The notes under the pieces were generated by a model. It was not told where the DNA came from. It was given only the letters and a program-made list of their open reading frames with translations, and made no database searches. This document shows, one piece after another, positions 1 through 8,559 of a DNA stretch of 35,145 nucleotides. Origin of the DNA: Gemmatimonadota bacterium. GTDB taxonomy: Bacteria; Latescibacterota; UBA2968; UBA8231. The stretch is taken from contig JABHFS010000113.1 in assembly GCA_018672475.1 (NCBI GenBank), positions 1 through 35,145 on the forward strand, written 5' to 3'. Made by a program: the position numbers and the translations under genes. Numbering within the stretch: the stretch's first letter is position 1; each line of letters opens with the position of its first letter.

Positions 1-385
1 AATGCGCGACATTGAGCAAAAAGAGCAGGCCGCCCACCAGGCTTATTTCGAGATGGGCTCCTAGGCGGCGAAAGGTCTGGGCGAGCAGTAGGCTGGTCAA
101 AAGATGTAGACCGACGAGCAGCAGATGGTAGGGCGTTGGATCTTGGCCCCAGAGCTTGTGGCCCAACAGAAAGACGACTTCGGCTATCGGGCGGCCGGGC
201 AATTCGCGGTCGGTAGAAAAGAGCAGCGAGAGATCTTGGTTCGCGGCGTTGGCATCGCGCAAATACTCAAAATCGTCGGTATCTAGTGCTTGGCTAGCGA
301 GGCCGCCGTAGGCCACAACGGCCAACAGTGCTAATACGAGGGCATAAGCGAGCCAAGTCGTGCGGGTATCGCGCAGAGCAACCAT
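1..385 (-). CDS. Membrane glycosyltransferase-like protein, N-terminal part (partial)
   Basis: The frame is open from an ATG at 385 to the window edge, 128 residues. It starts with a short basic stretch (MVALRDTRTT), then a hydrophobic helix (residues about 11-30), then a segment with DTDDFEYLRDANA and a GRPIAEVVFLL stretch, and a second hydrophobic region (about 85-128). A first transmembrane helix followed by an acidic DD-containing loop and a GRP motif is the usual start of GT-C fold, PMT/ArnT-like glycosyltransferases and of related tetratricopeptide/membrane proteins. I infer that class only; the catalytic and C-terminal parts lie outside. It is the only gene at this end and is read away from the 670-bp gene-free stretch that follows. 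No clear Shine-Dalgarno site was found, so the start is provisional. Confidence 0.6.
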   Translation of the reverse strand, partial: MVALRDTRTTWLAYALVLALLAVVAYGGLASQALDTDDFEYLRDANAANQDLSLLFSTDRELPGRPIAEVVFLLGHKLWGQDPTPYHLLLVGLHLLTSLLLAQTFRRLGAHLEISLVGGLLFLLNVAH

Positions 386-1053
386 GCTACAGCCTTCCTT
401 GCGTTAAGTACATATTGTACTGGGTTGCTATGCAGCGAGGTGAGGATCAGATTCATAGCATATGACTCGTTTACGTCAGGTTCCAATCGCTAAGATTCAA
501 TAGAGAGGGCAGCCTGTTCGGATCGCTGGTGCACAACTGCGATCTAACGGACAAAAAGAAGAGTGGCCCGTTGCATGCAAAACTAAATTTCTAATACGAA
601 GTTCTAAACGAAGTTGATTGCCAGATCAACTTTTTCTTTTTCCTTTTACGTATAGCATCTAACTTCTCTGTAGCCACCGTATGGCAGGTACTAATCCATC
701 TACAATTTGGAGACTGTTCACTCACGATCTAGCGGTTGACCGCCTGTTTGGGCATGATTGCCCTCTGAAAACGGCTGGTTTCTCCAGATTACTCTGCTAC
801 CAACAGGAAATCAATGCTTAGGCATAGATTTAATTATATGTAAATAAGCGACTTATGTGGACTTTCTCGAATTTATTGGTGATCGCAAATGAACAGTGTC
901 ACAATTTGTACTCGAATTAAGGCGAGCATTGATCTATATCGATGTCTCCGCACCTCATGCTGCCTCAGACTTAGCTGGCATAATAAGCGCTTCGGCCGGG
1001 CTTTAAATTCGCCGCAAATCCTGTCCGTCTGACACCCAAAAATTTTACCCTCA
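386..1053. other. Gene-free stretch
   Basis: No frame here has both convincing composition and a ribosome site. Base composition is clearly more AT-rich than the flanking genes. The one structural element found is a plus-strand hairpin followed by a T-rich tract at 611-640. The start of the minus-strand gene at 385 faces this stretch, and the minus-strand sulfatase gene ends into it at 1054. A 45-codon frame starting at 681 was examined and not accepted. Confidence 0.6.
611..640 (+). terminator. Weak intrinsic-terminator-like hairpin
   Basis: A perfect 8-bp stem (AAGTTGAT at 611-618, ATCAACTT at 625-632) with a 6-nt loop is followed on the plus strand by an interrupted T tract. The stem is AT-rich, so termination would be weak. 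No plus-strand gene lies upstream, so it may end a small untranslated RNA or be left over from a lost gene. Confidence 0.35.
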
Positions 1054-2529
1054 TCAAAGCCCCAAACGCTGATACTGATCCTCCGGCGCCTCGCACTCTT
1101 GCATCAAGCCGCGCAACAAACCCTTCATCCGTTCCTCTTGCCCCGCATCGTTTAGCGCCGCTGCCTGCCACGGATCGGCCTCCAGGTCAAAGAGCAGATT
1201 CCCATACTCGTGCTGCTTGCTCCACGCACGACCCTTGGTTTTCATCAGCCGGCACCCCTTGCTAAAGCCGAAAGGCTCCGCCAACTCCATATCAGCGAAC
1301 TCCTCGACCCCGAACAGATCGCGCATATGCGTCGGCATTAGCGTATAGTCGCATAGAGGCTGGTTATCCGGCATGGCCGGTGCGCGCATATACACATAGC
1401 GCCCATCGGTGACATTGACCTGCCCACCGTGATTGCCAAACATCGCCGCCTCGCGTACCGGCGTATCGCCAGCGCACACCCCCGCCAGACTTTTGCCCAG
1501 CATATCACTCGTCGGCTTCAGCCCAAAGAAGTCCAACATCGTCGGCCCCAGATCAATCGACGGCTGCACCAGGCTCTGACGCCGCTCGCCCGCTTTGCCA
1601 CAGCGCGGGTCCCAGACGAAAAATGGCGTATTCGAAAGTTCGCGATACCAAGGCATCTGTATCTTGGCCCATAGATCGTGCTCGCCGAGTAGGAAGCCGT
1701 GGTCGGTCCATACGATCAGCATCGTATCGTCCCACATATTGCCGCGGTCCATCTCGTCGAGAATATCGCCCAAGCGCGCATCACACATGCTCAATAGCGA
1801 GGCATAATGCCCGCGACACTGCTCGACCAACTCCCGCTCCTCCGTTACCTCGCCGTATTTCGGCCAATCGAGCAAGGGCGCCGAACGATCCTTAAGCAAT
1901 TCCGGATATAAGTCCTGATATTGACGCTGGGTAAAAAACGGCTCGTGCGGATCAAAGGTCTCCAACTGCAAAAACCAGTTGTCCTCGGCCTGGTTGCGGC
2001 GAATAAAATCGAGCCCGGCCTTAAAAGTCTTCGTCTGCGGTTGGTCCTCTTCGCGCTGCATATACTGCCGGTTAATGCGGTCCTGGCGGTGCCAAGGACT
2101 GTCCAGCGCATTGCTGCCGCGCGCGTCGACGGCCGGTGGGTCGGCCACCTGGCCAATACAGGGGTCACCCTCCTGCCCGCGAAAAAACTCCCAGGTCGCA
2201 TACTGGCCGTGGTAGGTCGAACCGCCTGCTTCAAAATAGTGATAGTGATCCGTGATAAGATGCGAGGAAACACCCGCCTCCTTCAACATCCGCGGCATCG
2301 AATCGTCAAAGGGCTCCAATGGCCCCCAGGACCGGTGCAGAAAATTGGGCCGGCCGGTGTGTAAATCGCGACGGGCCGGCATACAGGGCATAGAGCAGAC
2401 ATAACTGGTATCGAAGGTCAGCGTCTTTTCCGCCAGCCGTTGAAAATTTGGCGCGTGCGTCCAGTCGCAGCCGTAGGGTGGCAGCATATGCCTGTTGAGC
2501 GAGTCAAACATCACCATTATAGCTTTCAT
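1054..2529 (-). CDS. Sulfatase (alkaline-phosphatase superfamily)
   Basis: This 491-residue protein is a formylglycine-type sulfatase that would hydrolyse sulfate esters. The activation motif C-x-P-x-R is present as CMPAR at 49-53, followed by TGR at 58-60. Metal-binding Asp9 lies in the N-terminal strand (MVMFDSLN), and the second metal site is the D276-H277 pair in WTDHGFLLGEH, with Lys289 soon after. The FDPHEPF stretch near 192 is also typical. No signal peptide is visible, so the enzyme appears cytoplasmic unless exported otherwise. The ATG is preceded by GAGGTGA at good spacing. It is the last gene of a three-gene minus-strand run behind two PhyH dioxygenases, 37 bp downstream of the nearer one, which suggests joint use on a sulfated organic substrate. 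The substrate cannot be read from the sequence. The family call is firm. Confidence 0.93.
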   Translation of the reverse strand: MKAIMVMFDSLNRHMLPPYGCDWTHAPNFQRLAEKTLTFDTSYVCSMPCMPARRDLHTGRPNFLHRSWGPLEPFDDSMPRMLKEAGVSSHLITDHYHYFEAGGSTYHGQYATWEFFRGQEGDPCIGQVADPPAVDARGSNALDSPWHRQDRINRQYMQREEDQPQTKTFKAGLDFIRRNQAEDNWFLQLETFDPHEPFFTQRQYQDLYPELLKDRSAPLLDWPKYGEVTEERELVEQCRGHYASLLSMCDARLGDILDEMDRGNMWDDTMLIVWTDHGFLLGEHDLWAKIQMPWYRELSNTPFFVWDPRCGKAGERRQSLVQPSIDLGPTMLDFFGLKPTSDMLGKSLAGVCAGDTPVREAAMFGNHGGQVNVTDGRYVYMRAPAMPDNQPLCDYTLMPTHMRDLFGVEEFADMELAEPFGFSKGCRLMKTKGRAWSKQHEYGNLLFDLEADPWQAAALNDAGQEERMKGLLRGLMQECEAPEDQYQRLGL

Positions 2530-2566
2530 GCATTCACCTCGTTTAATATTCGCAATACAGCACTAT

Positions 2567-3619
2567 TCATACGTTGACCTCATCTAATAATTGCACCGCG
2601 CGCTGGCCACGCTCAGATTCAGAGTCGCGCCGGGCGATGCGCCGCAATTGCAACAACGCCCGCTCGTCGCCGCCGCGCGCCAGGTCTAATGCTTCGGCGA
2701 AACCCTTATCCCCCCACTGGGTCGACATCGGCACGACCTCTAAACCCAGGTCTTTCCAATAGTATTGCAACTCCTCATCCTCCCACCCCGTATAACATTG
2801 CTCCCAAGTAAACCCGCTGATACCCTGCAAGTGCGGTTGCAACATATGTTGCGCAATCGGCCGATCCCTGGCCTGATAGCGATTGTCCAGCGAAACCCTT
2901 AACCGATCCTCGGTGTAATTAGGCAAGGCTTGGTGCACCGTCAAGCTCGGAAAGATCAACGCGTCCCCCGCCTCGTAATTCGTGCTCAACCAGGTCCCTG
3001 CCAAATCTTCCTCATCGACCGCCAAGCCCCCAGCCCCCAATGAAAAATGATGCTCGCGCACCTGGCCGATCTTGTGCGAACCCGGCAACACCGCCAAGCC
3101 GCCCAATTCAATCGGGCAGTCCCCCACTGGCCCCCATAGCGTATAGGTCTCGATGCTGCCCTGGAAATGCACGAAGTCTTGGTGCATCGGCGTGGTATGC
3201 GCTGTATACTGCGGAAACCACAACCGCGCGATCTTCTGCGGGTGCGGCAACACCTCTCCCCCGATCACCTGCTCCATAACACGCAATACCTCCGACCAAT
3301 GCCCCGAGCGGTGAAAATCCTGCAAGGCATATATCTGGTGGTAGACATCCGAATACGCGGTATCGCCCTCCGTACACTGTGCGTCAATACGCGCGATTCC
3401 GTCCATCGGATCCGTCCCCTCCACCAACCAACCACCCTGCATCAACAACTCCATAATCTGCCGCCGTAACGCCATCAACTTATCCCGCTCCATAACCCCC
3501 TTCAAGAACACATAGCCTTCTTCAGCAAGACGCCGTCGCAATTCATCTCCATCTTCAAGGGCGTCGTTGGATACCCTTAATTCCTCCACCTTATTATCCT
3601 TCGCTGCTGCCTTTTCCAT
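2567..3619 (-). CDS. Phytanoyl-CoA dioxygenase (PhyH) family protein
   Basis: This is a 350-residue Fe(II)/2-oxoglutarate oxygenase of the PhyH family. The iron-binding triad is visible: H146-Q-D148 (TPMHQDFVHF) and distal H229 (SLTVHQALPN), with R241 as the likely 2-oxoglutarate anchor. The double-stranded beta-helix core is marked by LGGLAVLPGSHK near 172-183 and YEAGDALIFP near 215-224. About 80 residues follow the core (from about 270), rich in Trp and ending in a charged helical tail; this is longer than the basic family fold and may be an accessory domain. The ATG at 3619 has an AGGG just upstream. It lies between another PhyH gene and a sulfatase, all on the minus strand. Which C-H bond it oxidises is unknown; such paralogues seldom act on phytanoyl-CoA itself. 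Confidence 0.88.
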   Translation of the reverse strand: MEKAAAKDNKVEELRVSNDALEDGDELRRRLAEEGYVFLKGVMERDKLMALRRQIMELLMQGGWLVEGTDPMDGIARIDAQCTEGDTAYSDVYHQIYALQDFHRSGHWSEVLRVMEQVIGGEVLPHPQKIARLWFPQYTAHTTPMHQDFVHFQGSIETYTLWGPVGDCPIELGGLAVLPGSHKIGQVREHHFSLGAGGLAVDEEDLAGTWLSTNYEAGDALIFPSLTVHQALPNYTEDRLRVSLDNRYQARDRPIAQHMLQPHLQGISGFTWEQCYTGWEDEELQYYWKDLGLEVVPMSTQWGDKGFAEALDLARGGDERALLQLRRIARRDSESERGQRAVQLLDEVNV

Positions 3620-3725
3620 TCTACTACCCTATTCGGAATTATGTTGCCACGGTTTACAGACCGATGTTGAGCTTCGGTTTTTCATCCACACTTCAACCAC
3701 AGCCTAATCGCTCACCCACCGACAA

Positions 3726-4538
3726 CTAACTAGCCGCCGGCTCCTCCTCATTCTCACGAAACCCAGCCACAATAATATTACTGCTGCGCTCCAGAATATT
3801 CCCCGGATCAATCCGGTGCGGATCATCCTCCGCCCGCCCCACCGGCCGCATCGCCGTACTGTGATAACCAAAACGTACCGATTTGCGCCACGAATCGGTG
3901 CGATTGCAATCCGACCAGTGGATCGTCTGATAATTAAAAAAAACCATATCACCTCGCGCCGCGGGCACCGCCACGCTCTCCACGATCTGCGGATGAAATT
4001 TCTCCGGCGGCAGGTGCGGTGCCGTTTCCGGACCCAGCACGTGTTCCAACGGCCCCATCTTATGGCTGCCCGGCACTACCATCAGCGCCCCGCTCTGCAA
4101 AGGGGTGTCATCGAGGTGCAGCAGACAATCGACAAAATCCGGCCCATCGTGCGGATAAAACGGATAGTCCTGGTGCATCGGAAAGGGCGTGCCCAATTCC
4201 GGTGGCTTGGCGTGCAGCACCGTGTGGTGGTACTGCACAGGGCCATCGATCAACTGCCGCAGGCAAGCGATCATTTTCTCGTGGAAGATCACCCGTCCCC
4301 ATACGGCCGAATAGTGATGCGGATTATGCATAAAAACGGCTTTGGTATTAAGGCGATCCTCCTCGTCCAAATAGCGGTCCCGCCACGGCCCGACCCAACC
4401 GATCGTCTCCTCCCCCCACTGCTCGATCACCCGTACCATCGCCGCCGCCAATTGCCCGGCTTCCTCCGGCGTGAAGAGTTGCTCGACCTTCAAATACCCC
4501 TGGTTGTGATATTCTGCGATCTGTTCTTCGTTCAGCAT
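3726..4538 (-). CDS. Phytanoyl-CoA dioxygenase (PhyH) family protein
   Basis: This 270-residue Fe(II)/2-oxoglutarate oxygenase has a complete active site: H122-Q-D124 (PMHQDYPFYP), distal H207 (YQTIHWSD) and R218, eleven residues later, as the expected 2-oxoglutarate ligand. The core motifs SGALMVVPGSHKMGP (near 149-163) and RGDMVFFNYQ (near 195-204) are typical. It starts with the family's usual helix (LNEEQIAEYHNQGYLKVE). The ATG at 4538 follows a strong AAGGAG. It is the first gene of the minus-strand run and is divergent from a Gfo/Idh oxidoreductase across a 206-bp gap that holds an inverted repeat and a plus-strand promoter. It is only distantly similar to the PhyH gene downstream, so the pair is not a recent duplication. 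Confidence 0.92.
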   Translation of the reverse strand: MLNEEQIAEYHNQGYLKVEQLFTPEEAGQLAAAMVRVIEQWGEETIGWVGPWRDRYLDEEDRLNTKAVFMHNPHHYSAVWGRVIFHEKMIACLRQLIDGPVQYHHTVLHAKPPELGTPFPMHQDYPFYPHDGPDFVDCLLHLDDTPLQSGALMVVPGSHKMGPLEHVLGPETAPHLPPEKFHPQIVESVAVPAARGDMVFFNYQTIHWSDCNRTDSWRKSVRFGYHSTAMRPVGRAEDDPHRIDPGNILERSSNIIVAGFRENEEEPAAS

Positions 4539-4577
4539 GCCTTTGCTCCTTAATTGTCGATTTCGTCCTTATCCCCC

Positions 4578-4640
4578 ATTGCATTGGCCACTCCGAACGG
4601 ATACGCCCCAACACCGCCCTTCACTTATTCACAATGCAAT
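4578..4640. promoter_or_regulatory. Inverted repeat in divergent promoter region
   Basis: ATTGCATTG at 4578-4586 and its exact complement CAATGCAAT at 4632-4640 are 45 bp apart in the gap between the divergent PhyH and Gfo/Idh genes. The position suits a paired operator for a regulator that controls both directions, but this is inferred only from symmetry and place. Confidence 0.3.
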
Positions 4641-4684
4641 AGACCAACATTTACTAACTCCTGATCCTCCCTCTGTCAACCTGC

Positions 4685-4713
4685 TTGGCTTCCCCTCTTT
4701 TCCGTCCTATATT
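4685..4713 (+). promoter_or_regulatory. Sigma70-like promoter for the Gfo/Idh gene
   Basis: A -35 element TTGGCT (4685-4690) and a -10 element TATATT (4708-4713) are separated by exactly 17 bp. Transcription would start near 4720, about 25 bases before the ATG at 4745, leaving room for the AGGAGA ribosome site. The match is 4/6 and 5/6 to consensus. Confidence 0.5.
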
Positions 4714-4744
4714 CCTGCCGCACCCACTCCAGGAGATCCGCATC

Positions 4745-5839
4745 ATGAGCACGTACCGCGCCGCAGTCATCGGCCTCGGCCGCATGGGCAGCACCTTCGA
4801 CGACGAAATGAAACAGGGCGGCTCGATCTTCCTGCCCTACTGCCATGCCCCGAGCTACTTCGAATCGCCGCAAACCGACCTTGTCGCCGGCGCCGACCCA
4901 CACGACGAGCAACGCCAGATCTTCGCTGAACGCTGGGGCCTCAATGAAGACCAGATGTTCGCCGACTACCGCGAAATGCTCGCCGAGGCCCGCCCCGATA
5001 TCGTCAGCGTCTGCACCACGGCCCGCCACCGAGCGCAAATTGTCCAGGACTGCGCCCGTGCCGGAGTGCGCGCCATCTGGGCAGAAAAACCGATTGCCCT
5101 CACACTCGCAGAAGCCGACGAGATGCTCGCCGTCTGCCGCGAGACCGGCACCGCCCTGGCCGTCAACTGCGCCCGCCGCTGGAACCCCTTCTTCGCCGAG
5201 ACCCGCCGCATGATAGAAGCCGGTGAACTTGGCGATATCCTGCAAGTCACCGGCTACGCGCAATGCGGTCTCTCGCACAATGGCAGCCACTTAATCGACA
5301 CGATCCGTTACTTGGCCGGCGGCGAGGTGGAATGGGTCTTCGGGGAAATCGAATCCGACGAAGCCGCACAGGGTGAAGGCGACCCCCAGGGCAATGGCTA
5401 CCTCGCCTTCGACAACGGGGTACGCAGCTTTATCCGCGCTACCCCCTGCGGCGTCGCCAGTTGGGAGTTCGACGTGATCGGCAGCAAGGGCCGCGTGCGC
5501 TCTCTCAACAACGCGCTGGAATGGGATTGCAGCGCAAGGGTCGAAGACCGGGCCAGCGGCCGCAATTTACTAGCCAAAACCCCCTTGGCCTGGCCGACGC
5601 GCATCCAGGGCATGGGCCAGACGATCATTGAGGATCTGGTAAACGCCATCGAAACTGGCGATCCTCCCCGCTGCTCGGGCGACGACGGGCTAAAGGCCCT
5701 CGAAATCGCCCTGGCACTGCGCGAATCACACCGACGGGGTGGTCACAAAATCGCGCTGCCACTTACAGACCGCAATCTCGGCATGCAATCCTCTGAAATC
5801 ACCCAGGACCACACGCCGGCGCGAATCCGTCGCCTGTAA
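4745..5839 (+). CDS. Gfo/Idh/MocA family oxidoreductase
   Basis: This 364-residue NAD(P)-dependent sugar or polyol dehydrogenase starts with a Rossmann motif (VIGLGRMGS, G10-x-G12-x-x-G15). The EKP motif of the family is at 114-116 (WAEKPIALT), and the H-x-x-D pair of the catalytic site is H182/D185 in NGSHLIDTIRYL. I chose the ATG at 4745 over one 60 bases upstream: it has a well-placed AGGAGA, the Rossmann strand begins at once, and the longer version would overlap the predicted promoter. The gene is divergent from the PhyH/sulfatase run and probably works on the same sugar-like substrate. The substrate is not determined. The C-terminus ends in a short basic tail (ARIRRL). Confidence 0.92.
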   Translation: MSTYRAAVIGLGRMGSTFDDEMKQGGSIFLPYCHAPSYFESPQTDLVAGADPHDEQRQIFAERWGLNEDQMFADYREMLAEARPDIVSVCTTARHRAQIVQDCARAGVRAIWAEKPIALTLAEADEMLAVCRETGTALAVNCARRWNPFFAETRRMIEAGELGDILQVTGYAQCGLSHNGSHLIDTIRYLAGGEVEWVFGEIESDEAAQGEGDPQGNGYLAFDNGVRSFIRATPCGVASWEFDVIGSKGRVRSLNNALEWDCSARVEDRASGRNLLAKTPLAWPTRIQGMGQTIIEDLVNAIETGDPPRCSGDDGLKALEIALALRESHRRGGHKIALPLTDRNLGMQSSEITQDHTPARIRRL

Positions 5840-5866
5840 GCCGCCTCGTAGTCACTCGGGAAATAT

Positions 5867-5959
5867 ATGAACAATAAGAAAGCAAACAGCAGCAAGAAAA
5901 AGCAACTCGAGGAGGAAAAAGCCCGCAGCCGAATCAAACTCCACAAGTGGGACTTTTGA
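5867..5959 (+). CDS. Small basic protein (30 codons), hypothetical
   Basis: An ORF from ATG 5867 to TGA 5959 encodes a lysine-rich helix-prone peptide: it begins MNNKKANSSKKKQLEEEK and ends RSRIKLHKWDF. It starts 27 bp after the Gfo/Idh stop on the same strand, with a GGGA upstream that could serve as a weak ribosome site, and stops 12 bp before the convergent DUF6785 gene ends. The change from a Lys/Glu helix to an aromatic LHKWDF end looks like a designed terminus rather than chance. I do not recognise a family. It could be the end of the Gfo/Idh operon or a spurious short frame. Confidence 0.4.
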   Translation: MNNKKANSSKKKQLEEEKARSRIKLHKWDF

Positions 5960-5971
5960 ATCGCCCCTGGC

Positions 5972-8134
5972 TCAGCCGAGGATGAATATCTTATTGCCGA
6001 TCTTGCCGGTAAAGTAATCGATCACCAGCCACAGCCCGTTACACAATGCCTCCCCCATGATCAACCCCATAAAGAAATACTGGCTGCCACGATAACGCGC
6101 CGGCCCGCCAAAACGCAAAACTAGCTTCTTAATTGACCAAGCGATCAACACGCAAAACCACGCTTTGTTCATCATGAAATTCGCGCCGATGGCGAAACCG
6201 AGCGGATGCAAAGGCCACCACAGCAGGTACTGCCTCGCCCAGGTCAACAACACCATCACCGCCGCGCCCCCCGCGAAAAAACTCAACCCAAGCCAATCCG
6301 CCCCGGTCGGTTCAAGCGTCCGCCTAGCCATGTCGTAAATCGTCGCCGGCCCGCCGCGAAACCGCCAGGCGTCTAGGTTGATACCCCCGTATTTATAGGC
6401 CAGGTGAAAAACCATCCAACACGATCCCACCGCTCCAATAAAGATAGCCAAAACAATCGCCCAGAACACTACCCTCCGGCTTTCGCGGTCCATATTCTCA
6501 ATCAACTTCAGCCCATTCGCCACCATTGCCATAAGAAAGATGCGGATATCCGCCGACCAGATATAGGCGAAGGACAAATTGAAAATCCCGCCGCTACCGA
6601 TCCACTGCGAACCAATGCCCTGCACGATCAAATCGGGTGCGATCATCGGCGATCGCACCGCGGCCAAACCCGCTTCGCAGACTACCCTGGTGATGCCGAT
6701 AAAAATTAATATCGCCACACCCACAAAAAGCGTCCCGACCCAAAGATCGGTGCCCATCAACCACAACCAGCCAATCATCCCCAGCAAACCACAGAGCAAA
6801 CAACCGACCGCCGCACGATACGACATGATCTCGTCGCCGTCATCAATATCAGCCCCCCGGCCCAACGCCTTGCGCAAGACATCCCACAGATGCCCCCTGG
6901 CCATCCACAATCCCAGCAGCACCATCGCGATAAGTGCACCGCCCCCCTGATAGGCCAACAAAGGCTGATCGGCGACCCCATAGATGAACTTGCTCGTCGA
7001 TTTCAGGCCGGAGACGGCCAAAAATTCGGCCTCGAACTTAGAGAGTAGATAGAAAATCCAGATCCCGGCGGCTACTTGCGTACTGATCAGATACGAGAAA
7101 CCAATCAACGCGAAACTGATCCACAATTGCACCGTCTGGCTGCCGATCAAAGGCAATGCCCAGATCAGTTGAATATTGGGCATCGACGGGTCGTATTGAT
7201 TTAACGCCTTGAGGCTGCCGTAAAAAAGCGGTATCGCCCCCCCCAACCACAAGGCCCTGTTCTTGAGGAAATTATTAAACAGCCCTCGGCCCTGCTCCCC
7301 TTGGACCATCGCCACCCCGACCTGGGTCAATGGATAGGCTAATCGTTCGCGCTCCACCCATTGGCGCCGCAGAATAACGGCCGTCGATACCATGACCATA
7401 TACAAGGCCAACAGCAACAGCGCCCACCAACATAGCGGCTCGACCCAAGCCCCATAGGGGATCGCATCAAGCGCGCCGCCCTCATAAAAACCCTCATTGC
7501 CACTGCCGTCATCAACGACCACCCCACGCTTTGGAAAGAGCGGAAAAAGCGTCACAGCCCATTTATTTTCGGGAGAGGCGAAATACAATATGCCGGTTAT
7601 CGCCGGCAGCAGTTGCTGAGTCATTCCCATCGTGCAAAGCGCCGAGACCACCAATAACATCACATAGACCAACACCAACTCGGCCCGGTTCAGCGCGAAG
7701 GTCCCCCCGCGCCAGACCACCGGCAGATTCGCCAGGAACGAAATAAGTAGGAAAATACTAAACCAGAAACCGGGTGCGTATACATTGACGGCATTCGCCC
7801 CGGTATAATGCCAAAAAAACAGAGCGACGACGAGAACGGCCAACCCGACCGCCAAGCGAAAATCGCGCGCGGTCACCTTAAAAAGAGTATTCAGGAAACC
7901 GATCAATACCAAGAAGAGGAAAATTGCTCCCGGCGTATTGAAATCGAAGGCCATATTGCTCGATCGCATCGCCATATTGGCGTAGGGCGCACCGATCGCG
8001 AGAAAGAAACTCAGAAAGGATCCGACCCAAAAACCGCGCAGGGATAGGTGGGAGCGCCCCTCCGCATCACCTCGCAGTTCCTCACGACGACCTGCGAGGT
8101 GCTGGCTATAAGTGGTAGGGAGTGACCTGTTCAC
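5972..8134 (-). CDS. Polytopic membrane protein, DUF6785/DUF6784 family (OPT-like)
   Basis: This 720-residue integral membrane protein has about fourteen hydrophobic helices from residue 33 to the end. The stretch RQWVERERLAYPLTQVGVAM (about 254-273) is the hallmark of the DUF6785 N-terminal region and resembles the NRLAYP motif of oligopeptide-transporter (OPT) proteins. The C-terminal half (from about 430) corresponds to DUF6784, with GITRVVCEAGLAAVRSPMIA, a WWPLHPLGFAIG stretch and the closing FMMNKAWFCVLIAWSIKK. Function is unknown; the OPT resemblance points to solute uptake, which is inference. It stands alone on the minus strand, convergent with the Gfo/Idh gene. In lineages rich in PhyH and sulfatases such proteins often sit among catabolic genes, so it may import the substrate of this neighbourhood. 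The start follows no strong ribosome site. Confidence 0.8.
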   Translation of the reverse strand: MNRSLPTTYSQHLAGRREELRGDAEGRSHLSLRGFWVGSFLSFFLAIGAPYANMAMRSSNMAFDFNTPGAIFLFLVLIGFLNTLFKVTARDFRLAVGLAVLVVALFFWHYTGANAVNVYAPGFWFSIFLLISFLANLPVVWRGGTFALNRAELVLVYVMLLVVSALCTMGMTQQLLPAITGILYFASPENKWAVTLFPLFPKRGVVVDDGSGNEGFYEGGALDAIPYGAWVEPLCWWALLLLALYMVMVSTAVILRRQWVERERLAYPLTQVGVAMVQGEQGRGLFNNFLKNRALWLGGAIPLFYGSLKALNQYDPSMPNIQLIWALPLIGSQTVQLWISFALIGFSYLISTQVAAGIWIFYLLSKFEAEFLAVSGLKSTSKFIYGVADQPLLAYQGGGALIAMVLLGLWMARGHLWDVLRKALGRGADIDDGDEIMSYRAAVGCLLCGLLGMIGWLWLMGTDLWVGTLFVGVAILIFIGITRVVCEAGLAAVRSPMIAPDLIVQGIGSQWIGSGGIFNLSFAYIWSADIRIFLMAMVANGLKLIENMDRESRRVVFWAIVLAIFIGAVGSCWMVFHLAYKYGGINLDAWRFRGGPATIYDMARRTLEPTGADWLGLSFFAGGAAVMVLLTWARQYLLWWPLHPLGFAIGANFMMNKAWFCVLIAWSIKKLVLRFGGPARYRGSQYFFMGLIMGEALCNGLWLVIDYFTGKIGNKIFILG

Positions 8135-8210
8135 AGCGAATACAGCGAGTTAATAGTCAAAATGAGCAATATTTTTTTCACGATAGCTCGCAAGAGACTG
8201 CAGCGCAGTA

Positions 8211-8241
8211 CAAAGAAAAAGGCTCGCCTACGGCGGGCCTT
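8211..8241 (-). terminator. Intrinsic terminator
   Basis: Read on the minus strand, a 10-bp stem (AAGGCCCGCC/GGCGAGCCTT, one wobble pair; 8219-8241) with a 3-nt loop is followed by TTTTTCTTTG (8211-8220). It would end a transcript from the small secreted-protein gene at 8560-8985 before it reaches the DUF6785 gene. Confidence 0.7.
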
Positions 8242-8559
8242 GCACAAATACAATTCAGCCAGGCATCAAGAAGAAGTAAATATTGATAATTGCGGTACAT
8301 CAAGCACCGCGCTACATTTGGAAAAATCTGACATCATTCCCACATTTTCGCTCCCACATGACCTAAATCGGGTCATTGCATAGGTCCTTAATAGATGTCG
8401 ACAAAAAATAGCGCCCCGCGAGAGCAAACCACCTCCCGTGACCGGCCTACTGCAACACCCGATCACGGGAATCCGCAGTTCGATTTTTTCGATCTGCTAC
8501 TCAACCTCAAAAACTTTCGCCTGCGGCAAAAACAAAAGCCTTCGGGCTCCGAACCCGCC
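8242..8559. other. Gene-free stretch between secreted-protein gene and its terminator
   Basis: No frame here looks coding. A 73-codon plus-strand frame (8162-8383) crosses the terminator and has unconvincing composition. The stretch is best read as the long 3-prime untranslated tail of the minus-strand gene that ends at 8560, or as a lost gene. Confidence 0.4.

Noticed and set aside
681..818. 45-codon frame in the first gene-free stretch
   Set aside because: No ribosome site, no recognisable pattern, low-confidence composition.
3816..4553. 245-codon plus-strand frame over the second PhyH gene
   Set aside because: His/Arg-rich shadow of a PhyH gene with complete active-site residues on the other strand.
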